Origin: Lantana camara
Lineage: Eukaryota > Streptophyta > Magnoliopsida > Lamiales > Verbenaceae
Reading direction: 5' to 3'
Assembly: GCA_037501455.1 (NCBI GenBank)
Contig: CM074857.1
Span: 109,091,501-109,155,500 of the forward strand
DNA length: 64,000 nt
Every line of letters begins with the position of its first letter. Position 1 is the first letter of the stretch. Under the pieces are notes generated by a model that was given only the letters and a program-made list of their open reading frames with translations, did not search any database and had not been told where the DNA came from. A program made the position numbers and the translations under genes. Shown piece after piece: positions 43,449-54,500 of this stretch.

Positions 43449-44963
43449 TCAGGACAACCCGAATTCATTAGGCGGGCGAAGGCACACGGTAACCTCATGC
43501 TCCTCTGGTCCCACACGATGCTTAGGCACTTTAATCTCGAGAATAGTCCCACTTTTGTCAAAATAAGCTTCAAGTTTTGCATCATCGGGAATCCTAGTCG
43601 GCAACGGGATTTCTCTTCTAAATTCTCCAGGAGGACAATGCTCTGGAGCTGGATCAGTAAGCTTGAAAGTTCTATCACTTCTATGAACAAAAGGCATGCA
43701 CGCTGTGCTAATAGATGAGATTTTCACCACCCCGTGTGTAAGATTGTTCCACCAATGAACTTTCACCATTTCTGGATCAGCAAAAGGCAAAGTAACGAGT
43801 ATTAAGTATCCTTCTTCATCTTCATAAATGGTTTTGGCTGCTGTAACAGGGCCATACACTTTTCTCATCACCCCGGTGAACTCAGTCAACCAGTCTGGGT
43901 CACCTGGGTGAAAATCTGTAGCTGTGGCATTATCTTGTTGATGATGTCTGTCTCCATTAGGCAAACAACATTCTTCATCATTTCCATGTGGGAAGAGGTC
44001 TTTCCTTTTCTTATTATTATTATTATTATTACAAATGGACGAGAGATCTATTAAACCATTGCCATTTGCATGATTTGAGGATTGAGTGGATAAATTCAAA
44101 CCCGACTCATTTAGCAATTTCTTAGCAGGCAGGTTCTTGGAAGTGGGAAACGGCCTTTCGAGCTCAAAATCCGTGTTTGGGAGGTTCCTCCACGAACTAA
44201 ATTCTTTAGCCTCAGGAGGGATACAAAAGTTCAAATCTCGACCCGTTAATTCAACCCATTTCTTTTGTTCTTCCTCATCAAGGACCATGAGATTCGGGGA
44301 TGGTACAAGTTCGATCCCATGCAAACACTGAGGATTAGAAAGACCCCTATACTGTTTTCTTTGCATTTTGTGGGACCGCACAAAACCCTTATCAGCACTA
44401 AATGGGAAAGGGCGTTGACCCTGACGAGAGTGCCCATTCATATAACTTCTCAACTGCATCTTCCCAAGAGCATTTTCCGGCCTCTCCTTGAAAACCCACA
44501 TATACATATTCTCCATATCGTGCTGCACCAAGAAGACGTCGAGTTGGAGATCTGACTTGTCGAAGCCAGAGACCCCGTTACTGTCACGAACTATGTTGCA
44601 CTTGGCCTTTCCCTTTAAAACAGGCTTGAAATAGAAACTAAAGAAGAACCAAGCACCCCATACGCTATCCAATCTCTTGGCACATTTACGGCCCGTTTTG
44701 GGCAAATCGAGGAGCTTGTCTGAATCATTGACTTGGGGACCAAGACCAACCTCAAGAATATCAAAAGGGTCATGGTTCCATGATTGAGGAGGACTTCGCT
44801 CAGCAGATAACGGGAGATTGATATCTGGTGGCCCAGAAAGAATAACTTGCCTATTAATATCCCGCTCTGGACCCTCATGACAAGAAGCAATTGAATCCAT
44901 AGACAAGAATGTGGATGGGGTGTAATTCTCAATACTTAAGTTTGTCAAAAAATCTTCTCCCAT
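43449..44963 (-). CDS. HSP20-like chaperone superfamily protein
   Basis: A single open frame of 504 residues. The C-terminal part (about 375-497) has the alpha-crystallin/HSP20-like fold: TIYEDEEGYLILVTLPFADPEMVKVHWW, then FKLTDPAPEHCPPGEFRREIPLPTRIP and LEAYFDKSGTILEIKVPKHR. The N-terminal half carries a conserved plant-specific block (GRKCAKRLDSVWGAWFFFSF, about 91-112) and a linker with six asparagines (from an ATT run near 44010-44033). It is much longer than classical small heat-shock proteins and lacks the heat-shock-type short N-arm, resembling the At1g20870-type proteins (from memory). Role unknown; probably soluble. The leader appears to contain an intron with donor at 45343. No lesions seen. 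Confidence 0.87.
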   Translation of the reverse strand: MGEDFLTNLSIENYTPSTFLSMDSIASCHEGPERDINRQVILSGPPDINLPLSAERSPPQSWNHDPFDILEVGLGPQVNDSDKLLDLPKTGRKCAKRLDSVWGAWFFFSFYFKPVLKGKAKCNIVRDSNGVSGFDKSDLQLDVFLVQHDMENMYMWVFKERPENALGKMQLRSYMNGHSRQGQRPFPFSADKGFVRSHKMQRKQYRGLSNPQCLHGIELVPSPNLMVLDEEEQKKWVELTGRDLNFCIPPEAKEFSSWRNLPNTDFELERPFPTSKNLPAKKLLNESGLNLSTQSSNHANGNGLIDLSSICNNNNNNKKRKDLFPHGNDEECCLPNGDRHHQQDNATATDFHPGDPDWLTEFTGVMRKVYGPVTAAKTIYEDEEGYLILVTLPFADPEMVKVHWWNNLTHGVVKISSISTACMPFVHRSDRTFKLTDPAPEHCPPGEFRREIPLPTRIPDDAKLEAYFDKSGTILEIKVPKHRVGPEEHEVTVCLRPPNEFGLS

Positions 44964-45560
44964 TTCCTAACCTTTTATCCGCTTCAAAACAATGGGCTTT
45001 GTATTCAATCAACCAATAGTTACAGTATTTCACCAGAACACCCCCACCAAAATTAGGGCAAACAGGACCTTTTTTTTTTTTTACAGAGGTCCCAGAGCAG
45101 GAACCCCTATAAAAACACCGCAGCCCTCATCTCTGAACTCAAAATCGAAAGCCAACTAACGAATTATGTCAATTTATAAATTCGTGCAAATTCAGGAAGA
45201 TCAAATATATGAGCACCAAATAGGAAGAAGAAAGAGGGAAAAAGTCTGTACTGTCAATGAAGGGCTTACAGGAAAATTTTAACAAACATCGAAAAGGAGA
45301 AAAGGTCAATGTTCGAAGGAAAAAGTAGAAAATCGAGATTTACCTTTAAGATTGTAAAGCCACCAAAATTGCGAAGATCTTGGCAAGCGATTCTCTGCAA
45401 AATCCACAACTGAGGGACGAGGTAGAAGAACATTGAGATTAAAGTGAATATAAACGGTGACGGATTCCGTTACGGAAAACGTTTGTGATAAGCGATAGAC
45501 GATAGATGTTTTGTTTGTGTGATAAGCGTCTGTCGAGGGGAAATGGGATGGGACCACTAC
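44964..45560 (-). promoter_or_regulatory. Leader and promoter region of HSP20-like gene
   Basis: In minus sense, TCTTAAAG followed by GTAAATCTCG (intron start 45343) is a strong donor. The acceptor should lie between about 45040 and 44970. The first leader exon would be about 45344-45500. No heat-shock element array was recognised. Confidence 0.45.
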
Positions 45561-45639
45561 AAAAGAGAAATATTGATTGCAAAACTGGAATTCAAAGAAA
45601 GTTAATTTTCAGTTCGATCCACGAACTTCAAATGTTCAT

Positions 45640-46093
45640 ACTTTAAGGACCCACTTGTCATTACCACATGGAAAACGGGATAAAAGAAAAGATGCTAAAC
45701 AATTTTGTGTGTTCTACTTTTAGGTGGAAATTTATTATAAATCCCTTTTACAATTTCAAATTTTTAGGGAAAATTGCATGGAACTACATGTATTATACAA
45801 AATAAATAATTCTGAGAAATAAAATTTTCTCAAAAAAAGCTTTATATTTGTTAAAAGTTTAAAAAAAAAAAAAAAACTTGTGAACATGATTATTATAAGT
45901 GCCCTTTAACTGCTTGTGAAATTGAGTTTTTAGTGGTGAAAAGTCTAAATTTATATTTAAGCCCCCATTTGTCACTACCACTCTCCACGGAAAATGTATC
46001 ACAAAAGCAGCTATACGGTTTAGTGTTCTACTTTTAAGTGTAAATTTATTATAAATCCCTTTTACAATTCCAAATTTTAGGAAATATTGTATT
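45640..46093. repeat. Local duplication, unit 1 and left part of unit 2
   Basis: Unit 1 (about 45640-45947) and unit 2 (about 45948-46093 continuing at 58632-58800) share the blocks GTGTTCTACTTTTA, AAATTTATTATAAATCCC, GAACTAC, AAAGTTT, GCATGATTATT/ACATGATTATT and TTTTTAGTGGTGAAAAGTCT. The Tat element sits in unit 2. Confidence 0.8.
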
Positions 46094-46904
46094 TGATGGG
46101 TTCAGAAGAGGGTGGATCCGAATCCGATCACTTTACGATTTGTATTTGTGGAGGAAACCACCGGAGCTTCGCCGGAAATGAGAAAGGGGTTCTACCTGTT
46201 GGGACAAGCACAAGAAAAGTCAGAAGGCCAAGTTGGGGGAACTGGGGGTGATACCCAGTTTGGCTCTCCGACGCTCAAGTCAGTTCAATGTATGGAGAAA
46301 TGTAAGTTCAGTCACAGTTGCAGTGATGAAGAAAGCTTACTTGTGTAGAAGATGACTTTAGCTATTTATAGTTGAGGGTCAAGGGCCCTTTGGTCATTTG
46401 CCTCAAGTGGTCCTGGCCGAATGTTGCCCTAACACGTGGCGCTGTGAGAGAGAAACCTAGGAGGAATCTTCTGCAAAAGCGGCCAAAAGTTAGTGCTGGC
46501 AACAGTGGTAGGTGCGCGGGCATGTACGTTGTGTCAGAGAGCCATTTGGGCTGTTGGTAACGAGGGCTTGAGAGCGCGCTCGTGACAACCTGGAGTACTG
46601 GAAGCCAAGACATCCGCTGAGGGGAACGAAGGCTTCGGTTCAAATGACGAGCCAATAGGGGAGGCCACTCTGAGGGAGTGTGACGCTCGAAGAGGGCTCC
46701 CTTGGCACGTGGGCGTGCCAATCATTTAGTAGGTAGGACGCTCGTGGGAGTGACAGCGCTCGTTGGGCTTAACTCCTGAAGAAGGATTGCGCTCGTTGCT
46801 CTTGGCGCTCGTGCGCTGATGGGTGCAGCCTTGGGGAGACAGATGTCATCATCTTGGTGATGCCACGTGTCTTAACGTGGGGCGATCATATTTTGACCCC
46901 ATCA
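46094..46904 (-). repeat. 3' LTR of Tat element 2
   Basis: 811 bp; in element sense TGATGGGGTCAAAATATG...GAACCCATCA. The LTR promoter block CCCTCAACTATAAATA is at about 46365-46380, in minus sense. Confidence 0.95.
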
Positions 46905-46917
46905 TTTTGCCCCCCAA
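46905..46917 (-). other. Polypurine tract of Tat element 2
   Basis: In element sense TTGGGGGGCAAAA, adjoining the 3' LTR. Confidence 0.88.
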
Positions 46918-47244
46918 TTCTGTAGTCCTTAGTGATAAGGACTGTAGAATTTTAACACGTTCAATCTTTTGCATGCAACGCTCGTATAGGACTTGGCGTG
47001 TTGAGCAATTTTTCCTCTGATTGCGCTATAAATGCGGTCTTTTCAACTGACCGCTCGTAACTCTTCCGCATTAAATGTTGTACTATTCTGAAGCACTCGA
47101 AACGTCAGAGCATTAAATGCGGGTGTGCGTGGGGCGCGTGAGCATTGGGAAGCATGTGCCGGTTCCATAAAGTGGGCGGTTTCCCAGGCGGGAAATGATT
47201 ACCATTTTGAATTTATTGCCGAAAACGGTACCAACTCCCATCTC
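46918..47244 (+). promoter_or_regulatory. Upstream region of antisense gene (element 2)
   Basis: Sequence between polypurine tract and TATA box. It is not coding. CTCGTA and GAGCAT motifs are scattered, without a clear cis-element. Confidence 0.45.
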
Positions 47245-47252
47245 TATAAATA
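47245..47252 (+). promoter_or_regulatory. TATA box of antisense gene (element 2)
   Basis: TATAAATA precedes a pyrimidine-rich leader and the ATG at 47517. It is matched by an identical octamer at the homologous place of element 1 (16052-16059, minus). The expected transcript start is near 47280. Confidence 0.68.
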
Positions 47253-47516
47253 CGGGATTCTGAAATCTTGCTACTCTTTACGCATTCAAAACTTCCAAGT
47301 ATCCTTTGCAAGAAGAATTCTCTCGCACTCCAGTTCTTAGAGCATCTTCAACCTTTCTTCCAGACTTTCTCAGAAACCTTCAAGGTAAACTTCCAGTGTA
47401 ACTTTCTAACTTTGCTAACCGTAGATTCGGACTTTAGGATTTCGTAACCCCTTAGATTTTCCGCCTTTCTGAACCCTAATCTCTTTCCGGAAAACTTCCA
47501 AATCCCAGTTTCTGCC

Positions 47517-50329
47517 ATGGCCGACCAACATATTGAGGAATTTGCCTGTGAAATCCAAGAAATGGCCACTGAGAGTTTTTCTTCCCCCGATTCCCCCAGA
47601 GATGAAGAGTTGGGGGCGGCGGTGATGGCTATGGAAGATAGGAATCCCGGCGGAATGGATCCTCTCTTTGAGGAGATGAATCTGGTGATGGAGGCAGAGC
47701 GGCAAGGGGCTGTTCTCCCCATAACTCAGAGTGCCACACATCCCCACCGCCATACCGTGACCGTGGCCGTTGCGAATCCGCTTCCAGTGGCTGAAGCTAT
47801 AACCGGGCCTTCAGAAAGAGCCCGTGATAAGGGAAAAGGCAAGAAATCCCAAAAATCCAAAGGACATCACGAGGGTGAAGGGTCAGGCTACCGAGCGCAC
47901 GCCTGATGAGACTCCCAGCACAGTTACCGTGGGAGACGTGAAAACGATGATGGCACCCATTTACTGGGACGAGCGGTACACGTGGAGAATCCCAGAAAAC
48001 CACGAGCGTGCCAATAATCCGCCTTCTGGGGAGATGGCAGTGTACGTGGCCTCAGTGAGCTCAGGGGGCTTGAGATTCCCCATCTCCATCTCGTTGGCTC
48101 ATTTGTTGAATGATCTGGGACTTTGTCCCTCACAAATCGTGCCCAACGGCTTGGCTTTGCTGACCTGTTTTGTGATTTTGATGAGAAGCGTGGGTTACGA
48201 GCCCTACTCGCGGAATTTCAACGCCCTTTTCCAAGTGGTCAGTTCCTCCCGTTCTTCTCCCGAGGCGGGTTTCTACTATGTTCAGGCGAAGGCCCATATG
48301 AAGCTGATCAACTCGCCCTCAAGCACCTATGGCCCCAATTGGAAAGAGAAGTTTATCTTCGTTAAGGCCCCAACAGAAGAGGGCTTTGGGGTGCCCACAG
48401 AATGGGGCTCGTTTGCAAAGAGCCGGCTGCAACCCGCACTCCCCAAAGATTGGGCCAAGAGCCTGGCAGCAACCCTGAGGGACGAGGGCCATCTGATTCA
48501 AGCGAAAGATTGGATAGATGATGAGGAGCTCATGTTCCTGTGCGGCCTCTCTGACAATCCTTATTTCCTTGACAACCCTCCGGCTCGTGACATAGAGAGA
48601 GATGGTTAGATTCTTAGGGCACTAACTTTAGATAGGAATAAATACTAACTTCTTTTCTGTACTTGTAACTTGCAATCTGAGTAGATGGTTTGAGGATTTC
48701 TAACCCTCGAAATTTTCATTCTTGCAGGAGTTGCTATACTAGAAATGGCTGGAGGAATTAGACAAGCAGCTCGTTTTGCCCATGCTAACAGGAACCAAAC
48801 CTCACAGGGGGATCAACAGCGCCCTCGTAACCGTAACAATCGAGGGGACGCTCGTAGTGGCGCCAGTTCGAGCGCCAATCCTGAGGTCCAGCCCCCTCGT
48901 AGCCGAGGGGAGCGTAGATTGGTCCCGAGAGAGACCAGGGGGCGGTCAGAGAGAGCAGGTGATGTTCAACCCCCCACTCCTGCAGAACAAACGAGGCCAG
49001 TAACCACACTGGCGATAACCGAGGCTCCTCCGAGCGCTAGCAGGCCTTCCCGCAAGAGGAAGAGGATGCCCGATTCTGCCGCAATCAAGGGCAAGGGCAA
49101 ACAAGTTGTCGAGGGCCCCAGGGGCGAGGGGGAAACTTCCTCTTCAGAGGAAGAACATCTGTGGGAGTTCCCCCGTCGAGGGGACAGAGACTTTACAGGC
49201 GCCACCGACGGGGGGCCAGTTTTGCTGAGGCCTGGCACGGTCGCTCAGGCTGTCACCGAGAATCTGTTCAGCAAAGCTCAATTCTCGGCGGACCACCGGC
49301 ATCTCTACAGCGAGTCTGTGGAGAAAGTGACCCTCGATGCGGCCCACGCTCTAATTTCTGTAAGTATTCACTCCTGGCATTCTTTGCCAATTTCCGTAAG
49401 TCATCATCTTTTTTGGCTAACACTTTCTTTTCTTCTAACTTATACAGCAAGTTCTTCCCCGGCTCAAAAACGTGCAAATGCGAGCCTCCATCTACGCTGA
49501 CCGGAAAGCCAAATATAAGAAGATGGCTCGTTCCAGCGATCCGGCTCAGATTCAAGCGGAGCTGGATGCTGAGATTGCCAAGTATGAATCCCTCAAGGAT
49601 TTGTACAACAAAACTGAGGAGGAGCTGGGAAGGCTGAAGGAGGATTTTGTGGCGGTGGACGGCGCTCGAATTGGTTTGGGCAACCAGCTGGCCCAGGCTA
49701 ACGAGCGGTGCCAGAAGACAGAGGCGGAGAGGGAAAGCTGGAAGGCGAGGGCTTTGGAGGCCGAGCGAAAATTCAATGACGCCGTCAACGAGTGGCCTCG
49801 AAGCTTAGAGCGTGCGAACAAGGAGGCGCTAATCAAGTTCTACCACTCCAAAGCCTTCAATTTCGCAGCCTCGTTACACTGCTTGGATGAGGCCCAAAAT
49901 GCCTTCAACTTGGCAGTGGATCAGGGCATCCACAAAGGGCTGACGGATCCGGCTATGAAGGGAGCTGAGGGCACGGGGCTCATGTTCAACGAACGCTGTG
50001 AGGAGGTGGATGAGGACCCCAACGACCCCGCGGACGCCATTGCAGAGATGGAGTACGAATTCTTGGTGAAACTGATCCAAGATGAGTACACCGACGCTCA
50101 TAGGGAAGGGGGTGCGGCTCAAAGTGATGGTCCTGAAGATGAGCCTCAAGCGCCCATCATGGAGGAAGCCCCGGTCCTAGCTGCTGAAGGTGCCAATGTT
50201 CCTGATCCCGGTGCAAACGAGCCCAACGATCCCCAAGCTCAACAGCAAGAGCCTGAGGGCCCAGTTCATGGCCCCGTGGCTCAGAACATTCTGGTGATCG
50301 TTGATGAAGACATCGCCCCAGCCGCCTGA
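47517..50329 (+). pseudogene. Opposite-strand spliced gene of Tat element 2 (Transposase_28-like plus coiled coil)
   Basis: Exons are 47517-48604, 48728-49359 and 49448-50329. The introns 48605-48727 (GTTAGA...TTGCAG) and 49360-49447 (GTAAGT...ATACAG) join open frames exactly; from 47824 on the joined frame is 765 codons. N-terminal acidic part: MADQHIEEF..., with MEDRNPGGMDPLFEEMNLVMEAE. Then comes a basic stretch and a Transposase_28-like domain (48000-48420, ERANNPPSGEMAVY..GGLRFPISI..IVPNGLALLTCFVILM). Exon 2 is basic and disordered with PSRKRKRMP (possible nuclear signal). Exon 3 is a coiled coil followed by FYHSKAFNFAASLHCLDEAQNAF and an acidic tail. One small deletion-type frameshift near 47880-47900 separates the N-terminus from the rest. 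Element 1 is open at that place but broken elsewhere, so the ancestor was intact. Function unknown. Confidence 0.82.
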
Positions 50330-50556
50330 AGCTTTTCCTTTATCAATTCACTTGTGTATTTTCCAGCTTTTCTGTTCTCTTTTCTTTCTCTTGTAACAAT
50401 ATTTCATGGGCCTTTGAGCCCTTATCTTGTAAGATTTTTCTTCTGCAATGAATAATATTCCTTTTTCATGACTTTGTTCTTCAGTTCATTTATGAGTCAT
50501 ATAATAAGACTGTGTAGCATATTCCGTGAATGTTTTATTTCTCTGATGCATTGAAA
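50330..50556 (+). terminator. 3' end region of antisense gene (element 2)
   Basis: T-rich sequence after the stop with TTGTAA and TTTTCTTCTGC and a poly(A)-signal-like AATGAATAATATT near 50446-50460. This is the likely polyadenylation zone of the + strand transcript. Confidence 0.5.
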
Positions 50557-50900
50557 ATTTGTCTAAGTCTTGAGCGGTCGTGAGGGTCTTATTGTGAGAT
50601 TGCCCCCCCTACTCAAGACTTGTATAAATTTCTGTTTTTGTAAATTTGTCTAAGTCATGAGCGATCGTGAGGGTCTTATTGTGAGATTGCCCCCCCCCCC
50701 CCAACTCAAGACTTGTATAAATTTTTACCTTTGACATAAGCCCTAAAAATTTGTCTAAGTCTTGAGCGGTCGTGAGGGTCTTATTGTGAGATTGCCCCCC
50801 ACTCAAGACTTGTATAAATTTTTGCCTTGGGGGAATTTTGCTAAGTCTTGAGTGTGTGCGAGGGTCTTACTGAGTGGTTGCCCTCGTTCAAGACTTGTGA
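50557..50900. repeat. Tandem hairpin array with G-tract loops
   Basis: Four units start near 50555, 50641, 50750 and 50828. Each contains AAGTCTTGAG (or AAGTCATGAG in the second) and, about 45 bases on, CTCAAGACTT, forming a 10-bp stem. The loop carries GAGGGTCTTA and a C-run (8, 12 and 6 C in the first three units), which in element sense reads GGGGGGCAATCTCAC, like the polypurine tract GGGGGGCAAAA. The fourth unit has lost the run. Confidence 0.85.
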
Positions 50901-50959
50901 CATTCCTTCTTGATTCTGAGGCCATAGTTCGAGCGCTCTAGCTCTTGTCGTTTTCCTGG

Positions 50960-51229
50960 CTCTGCAGGAAATCCCATTTTCGAGCGCAAGGCGTTATAAG
51001 AAACGGCCAAGGCCTACTAGGATTTGCTCTTGTAGGAGATCCCGTTTTCGAGCGCAAGGCGTTTTAAGAAACAGCCAAGGCCTACTAGGATTCGCTCTTG
51101 TAGGAGATCCCGTTTTCGAGCGCAAGGCGTTTTAAGAAACAGCCAAGGCCTACTAGGATTCGCTCTTGTAGGAGATCCCGTTTTCGAGCGCAAGGCGTTT
51201 TAAGAAACAGCCAAGGCCTACTAGGATTT
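50960..51229. repeat. 68-bp tandem repeat, four units
   Basis: Units start at 50960, 51027, 51095 and 51163. They share TTTTCGAGCGCAAGGCG, AAGAAAC.GCCAAGGCC and TACTAGGATT. Units 2 and 3 are identical and unit 1 is the most diverged, a sign of recent local amplification. Confidence 0.92.
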
Positions 51230-51530
51230 TCTTCGTAATCTTCTTCCAACTTGCCTAATTGGTTGTGAGCGTAACCAGTCTATCCTTATGAGGGCGTCCC
51301 CCCATGCGGAGTAGAGTGCTGGCAAGCGTAACCCATACGAGATAACATCATTCATATTGGAATGGGTTGCCAACCACGCTCGCAAAGACGAGGGACGTGG
51401 GACTTATCCATTCAACCAAAGAAACAGGAATATTAAAGAAATTAAAAAGATTACATTACCGCTTACTGGTGATTGGAAGTACATAGAACCCGTCAAAGAG
51501 GGTTGTTACATCAGGGTTTGCAAAGAGCTT
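51230..51530. other. Spacer between repeats and pol stop
   Basis: No coding potential recognised. It is the 3' untranslated part of the element's sense RNA. Confidence 0.5.
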
Positions 51531-54500
51531 TTAAACATAAAACCGCCGGAGGTTACATGCGTTCCAAGGGCGAGGCAAGCGCTCACCTTGAAGTGTCTCC
51601 AGGGTGTAAGTGTTGTTAGCTCTGAGTTGTACGACCTTGAATGGGCCTTCCCAATTGGGGTCCAATTTCCCCACGTGCTTGGATACTTCCACTTTCTTCA
51701 AGACCAAGTCTCCCAACTGGAAAGTCCTTTCCCTCACACGCTTGTTATACTGTTGGGCCACAGAGGCTTTGTAGTGGTGGATCTTAGCCCACGCTTTGTC
51801 TCTCCTTTCATCCAGCAAATCCAACTCCAAGCTTCTGTTGCCATCGTTGAGCTGAGGCTCGAAATAGCCGACTCGAGCGGATTCATTTACTATCTCCGCT
51901 GGTATCATTGCTTCTGATCCGTACACGAGCGCGTAAGGAGTTTCTCCAGTGGCCGCTCGTGGGGTGGTGCGATAAGCCCAAAGCGCTCCTTGCAGCTCCT
52001 CAGCCCATTCACTTTTCTTGCTCTCAAGCATGGTTTTCAGATGTTGCAAGATGATCCTATTGGTAACCTCTGCTTGCCCATTGGCTTGAGGATGTCCTAC
52101 AGAGGTAAATCGCTGCTCGATCCCCAACTCAGAACACCATTCTCGTGTGTCAGCTGCTATGAACTGGGATCCGTTGTCAGAAATGAGCACCCTCGGTATG
52201 CCGTACCTGCAAATGATGTTCTTCCAAATGAAGTCCCTTACAACCCTGAAAGTGATTTTTGCAACAGCTTCGGCCTCGGCCCACTTTGTGAAGTAGTCGA
52301 CGGCTAAAATGACAAACTTCTTTTGTCCCGCAGCCATGGGCAAGGGGCCCACGATGTCTATTCCCCACTGGTCAAAAGGCCAAGAGACGTCTATTGGGAT
52401 CATCTGTGCGGCTGGCAATTGAGGGAGATTTGAATGAAATTGGCATTTGGGGCACTTCCTCGAAAATTCAATGGCATCTTGGAGAACTGTAGGCCAATAA
52501 AACCCACTTCTCAGAATCTTTTTTGCCAAGATACGCCCTCCGGAATGATTCCCACAGCTTCCATTGTGGATGAGTTCGAGCGTCTCCTTCGCTTGTGAGG
52601 GCCTTAGGCATCTCATTGGGGGTCCTTGAAATGATTTCTTGAATAACCTCCCCTCGGGATCCAAAGCGAAACGAGGGGCCTTACTTCTGACTTTCCTGGC
52701 TTCCACCTTGTCAGCGGGAGTGACTCCATCCCTAAGGAAAATGACGATGTCGTCAAGCCAACAGGGCTCGTTTGGATCAATCATGGCGATCATCTTGGTG
52801 GCGACCCTTTCCTTGATCAAAGGTTCCTCAGTTCTAAGGAACGTAACAGAACGTTCGGAAGTGCCTTCTAAAGCTGAAGCAAACTTTGACAGAGCGTCCG
52901 CACGCTCGTTTTCTCCTCGCGGCACTTGAAGTAGATGAAATTCCTTGAACTTCCCAATGATTTCTCTGGCTTTATTTAAGTACTGTACCATGGTGGTTTC
53001 TCGAGCCTCATAAGTTCCTTCAATCTGGCTCGCTATTAATTGTGAATCCACATAAGCAGTGATTCTGGAGGCTCCATTCTCAAAAGCAATATTCAACCCT
53101 TGCACGAGGGCTTCATATTCTGCTTCGTTATTAGTGACTTGGAAATCCAGCTTGATTGCAAAGTCCAGCTCAATCCCATCGGGGTTTCTGAGGGCCACTC
53201 CTACTCCTCCCTCTTGAGAGGTTGAGGAACCATCGGTGTGCAGTACCCATAACCCCTCATTCTCCGCAACGGTGGGCTCGAAACCAAAGCGTTCAACCAA
53301 CAAATCCGCCACAACCTGAGCCTGTATCGCGGTCCTGGGCTCGAAGCATAGGTCAAACTGGCTCAATTCGATGGCCCACTTGATTAATCTGCCAAATACG
53401 TCCGGCTTGGACAACACTTGCTTCAAGGGTTGGTCGGTGAGAACCGTTATGGAGTGCGCTTGAAAGTAAGGCCTTAGCCTTCTTGAGGCGTTAATAAGAG
53501 CGAACGCAAATTTCTCAATCTCCAAATACTTCTTTTCGGCTCCTTGCAATGTTTTGCTCAGATAATAAATGGGTAAGTGTTTCCGCTCCCGCACAGCGAT
53601 CAGAACCGCGCTTGTGGCTTCGGGAGAAACGGAAAGATACATGAATAATCTCTCACCTTCGACGGGCTTAGTCAGCAGTGGTGCGCTCGATAAGTAAGCC
53701 TTCATATCCTGCAGCGCCCTTTCGCATTCCTCTGTCCAAGCAAAGTTACGTGCGTTCCTCAAAATTTTGAAGAAGGGAAGGTTCCTGTCCGCCGAGCGCG
53801 AAATAAATCTGTTCAACGAGATGATTTTGCCTACCATGACTTGCACTTCCCGCAAATTTCGAGGGGAAGGAATTTCCAAAATGGCCTTGATCTTCTCCGG
53901 ATTGGCCTCAATTCCCCTCTGACTAACCATGTACCCTAAGAACTTTCCCCCTTGCACTCCAAAGGTGCACTTCGAGGGGTTCAACTTCATCCCGTATTGA
54001 CGCAGGATTGAAAAAGTACGCTTGAGATCTTCCAAGTGGGAATCCTGGCGCTCGCTTTTGACAATCATATCATCCACGTAAACCTCCATGGACCTTCCAA
54101 TTTCTTTTTCAAACATCTTGTTGACGAGCCGCTGATAAGTAGCTCCGGCATTCTTAAGTCCGAAAGGCATAACTAAGAAGCAATACACCCCCAGATGGAC
54201 AACGAACGAGGTTTTGGAGCGATCTTCTGGGGCCATGAAGATCTGATAGTATCCCTGGAAAGCATCCATCATGCTCATGAGCTCGCAGCCAGCGGTCGAA
54301 TCCACCAATTGATCAATCTGGGGCAGCGGATAAGGATCTTTAGGGCAGGCCTTGTTGAGGTCAGTGAAATCGTTGCACATGCGCCATTTATTCGCGCTCT
54401 TGGGTACCAAAACGACATTACACAACCATTCCGGGTACAAGATGGGCTCGATGTATTGAGCCTCCAAGAGTTTATTAACCTCCTCTTCAATGACTTTCTT

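Noticed and set aside
50557..51229. CRISPR-like array because of regularly spaced repeats
   Set aside because: Spacers are not unique, the units are simple tandem repeats inside a plant retrotransposon, and no cas genes exist.
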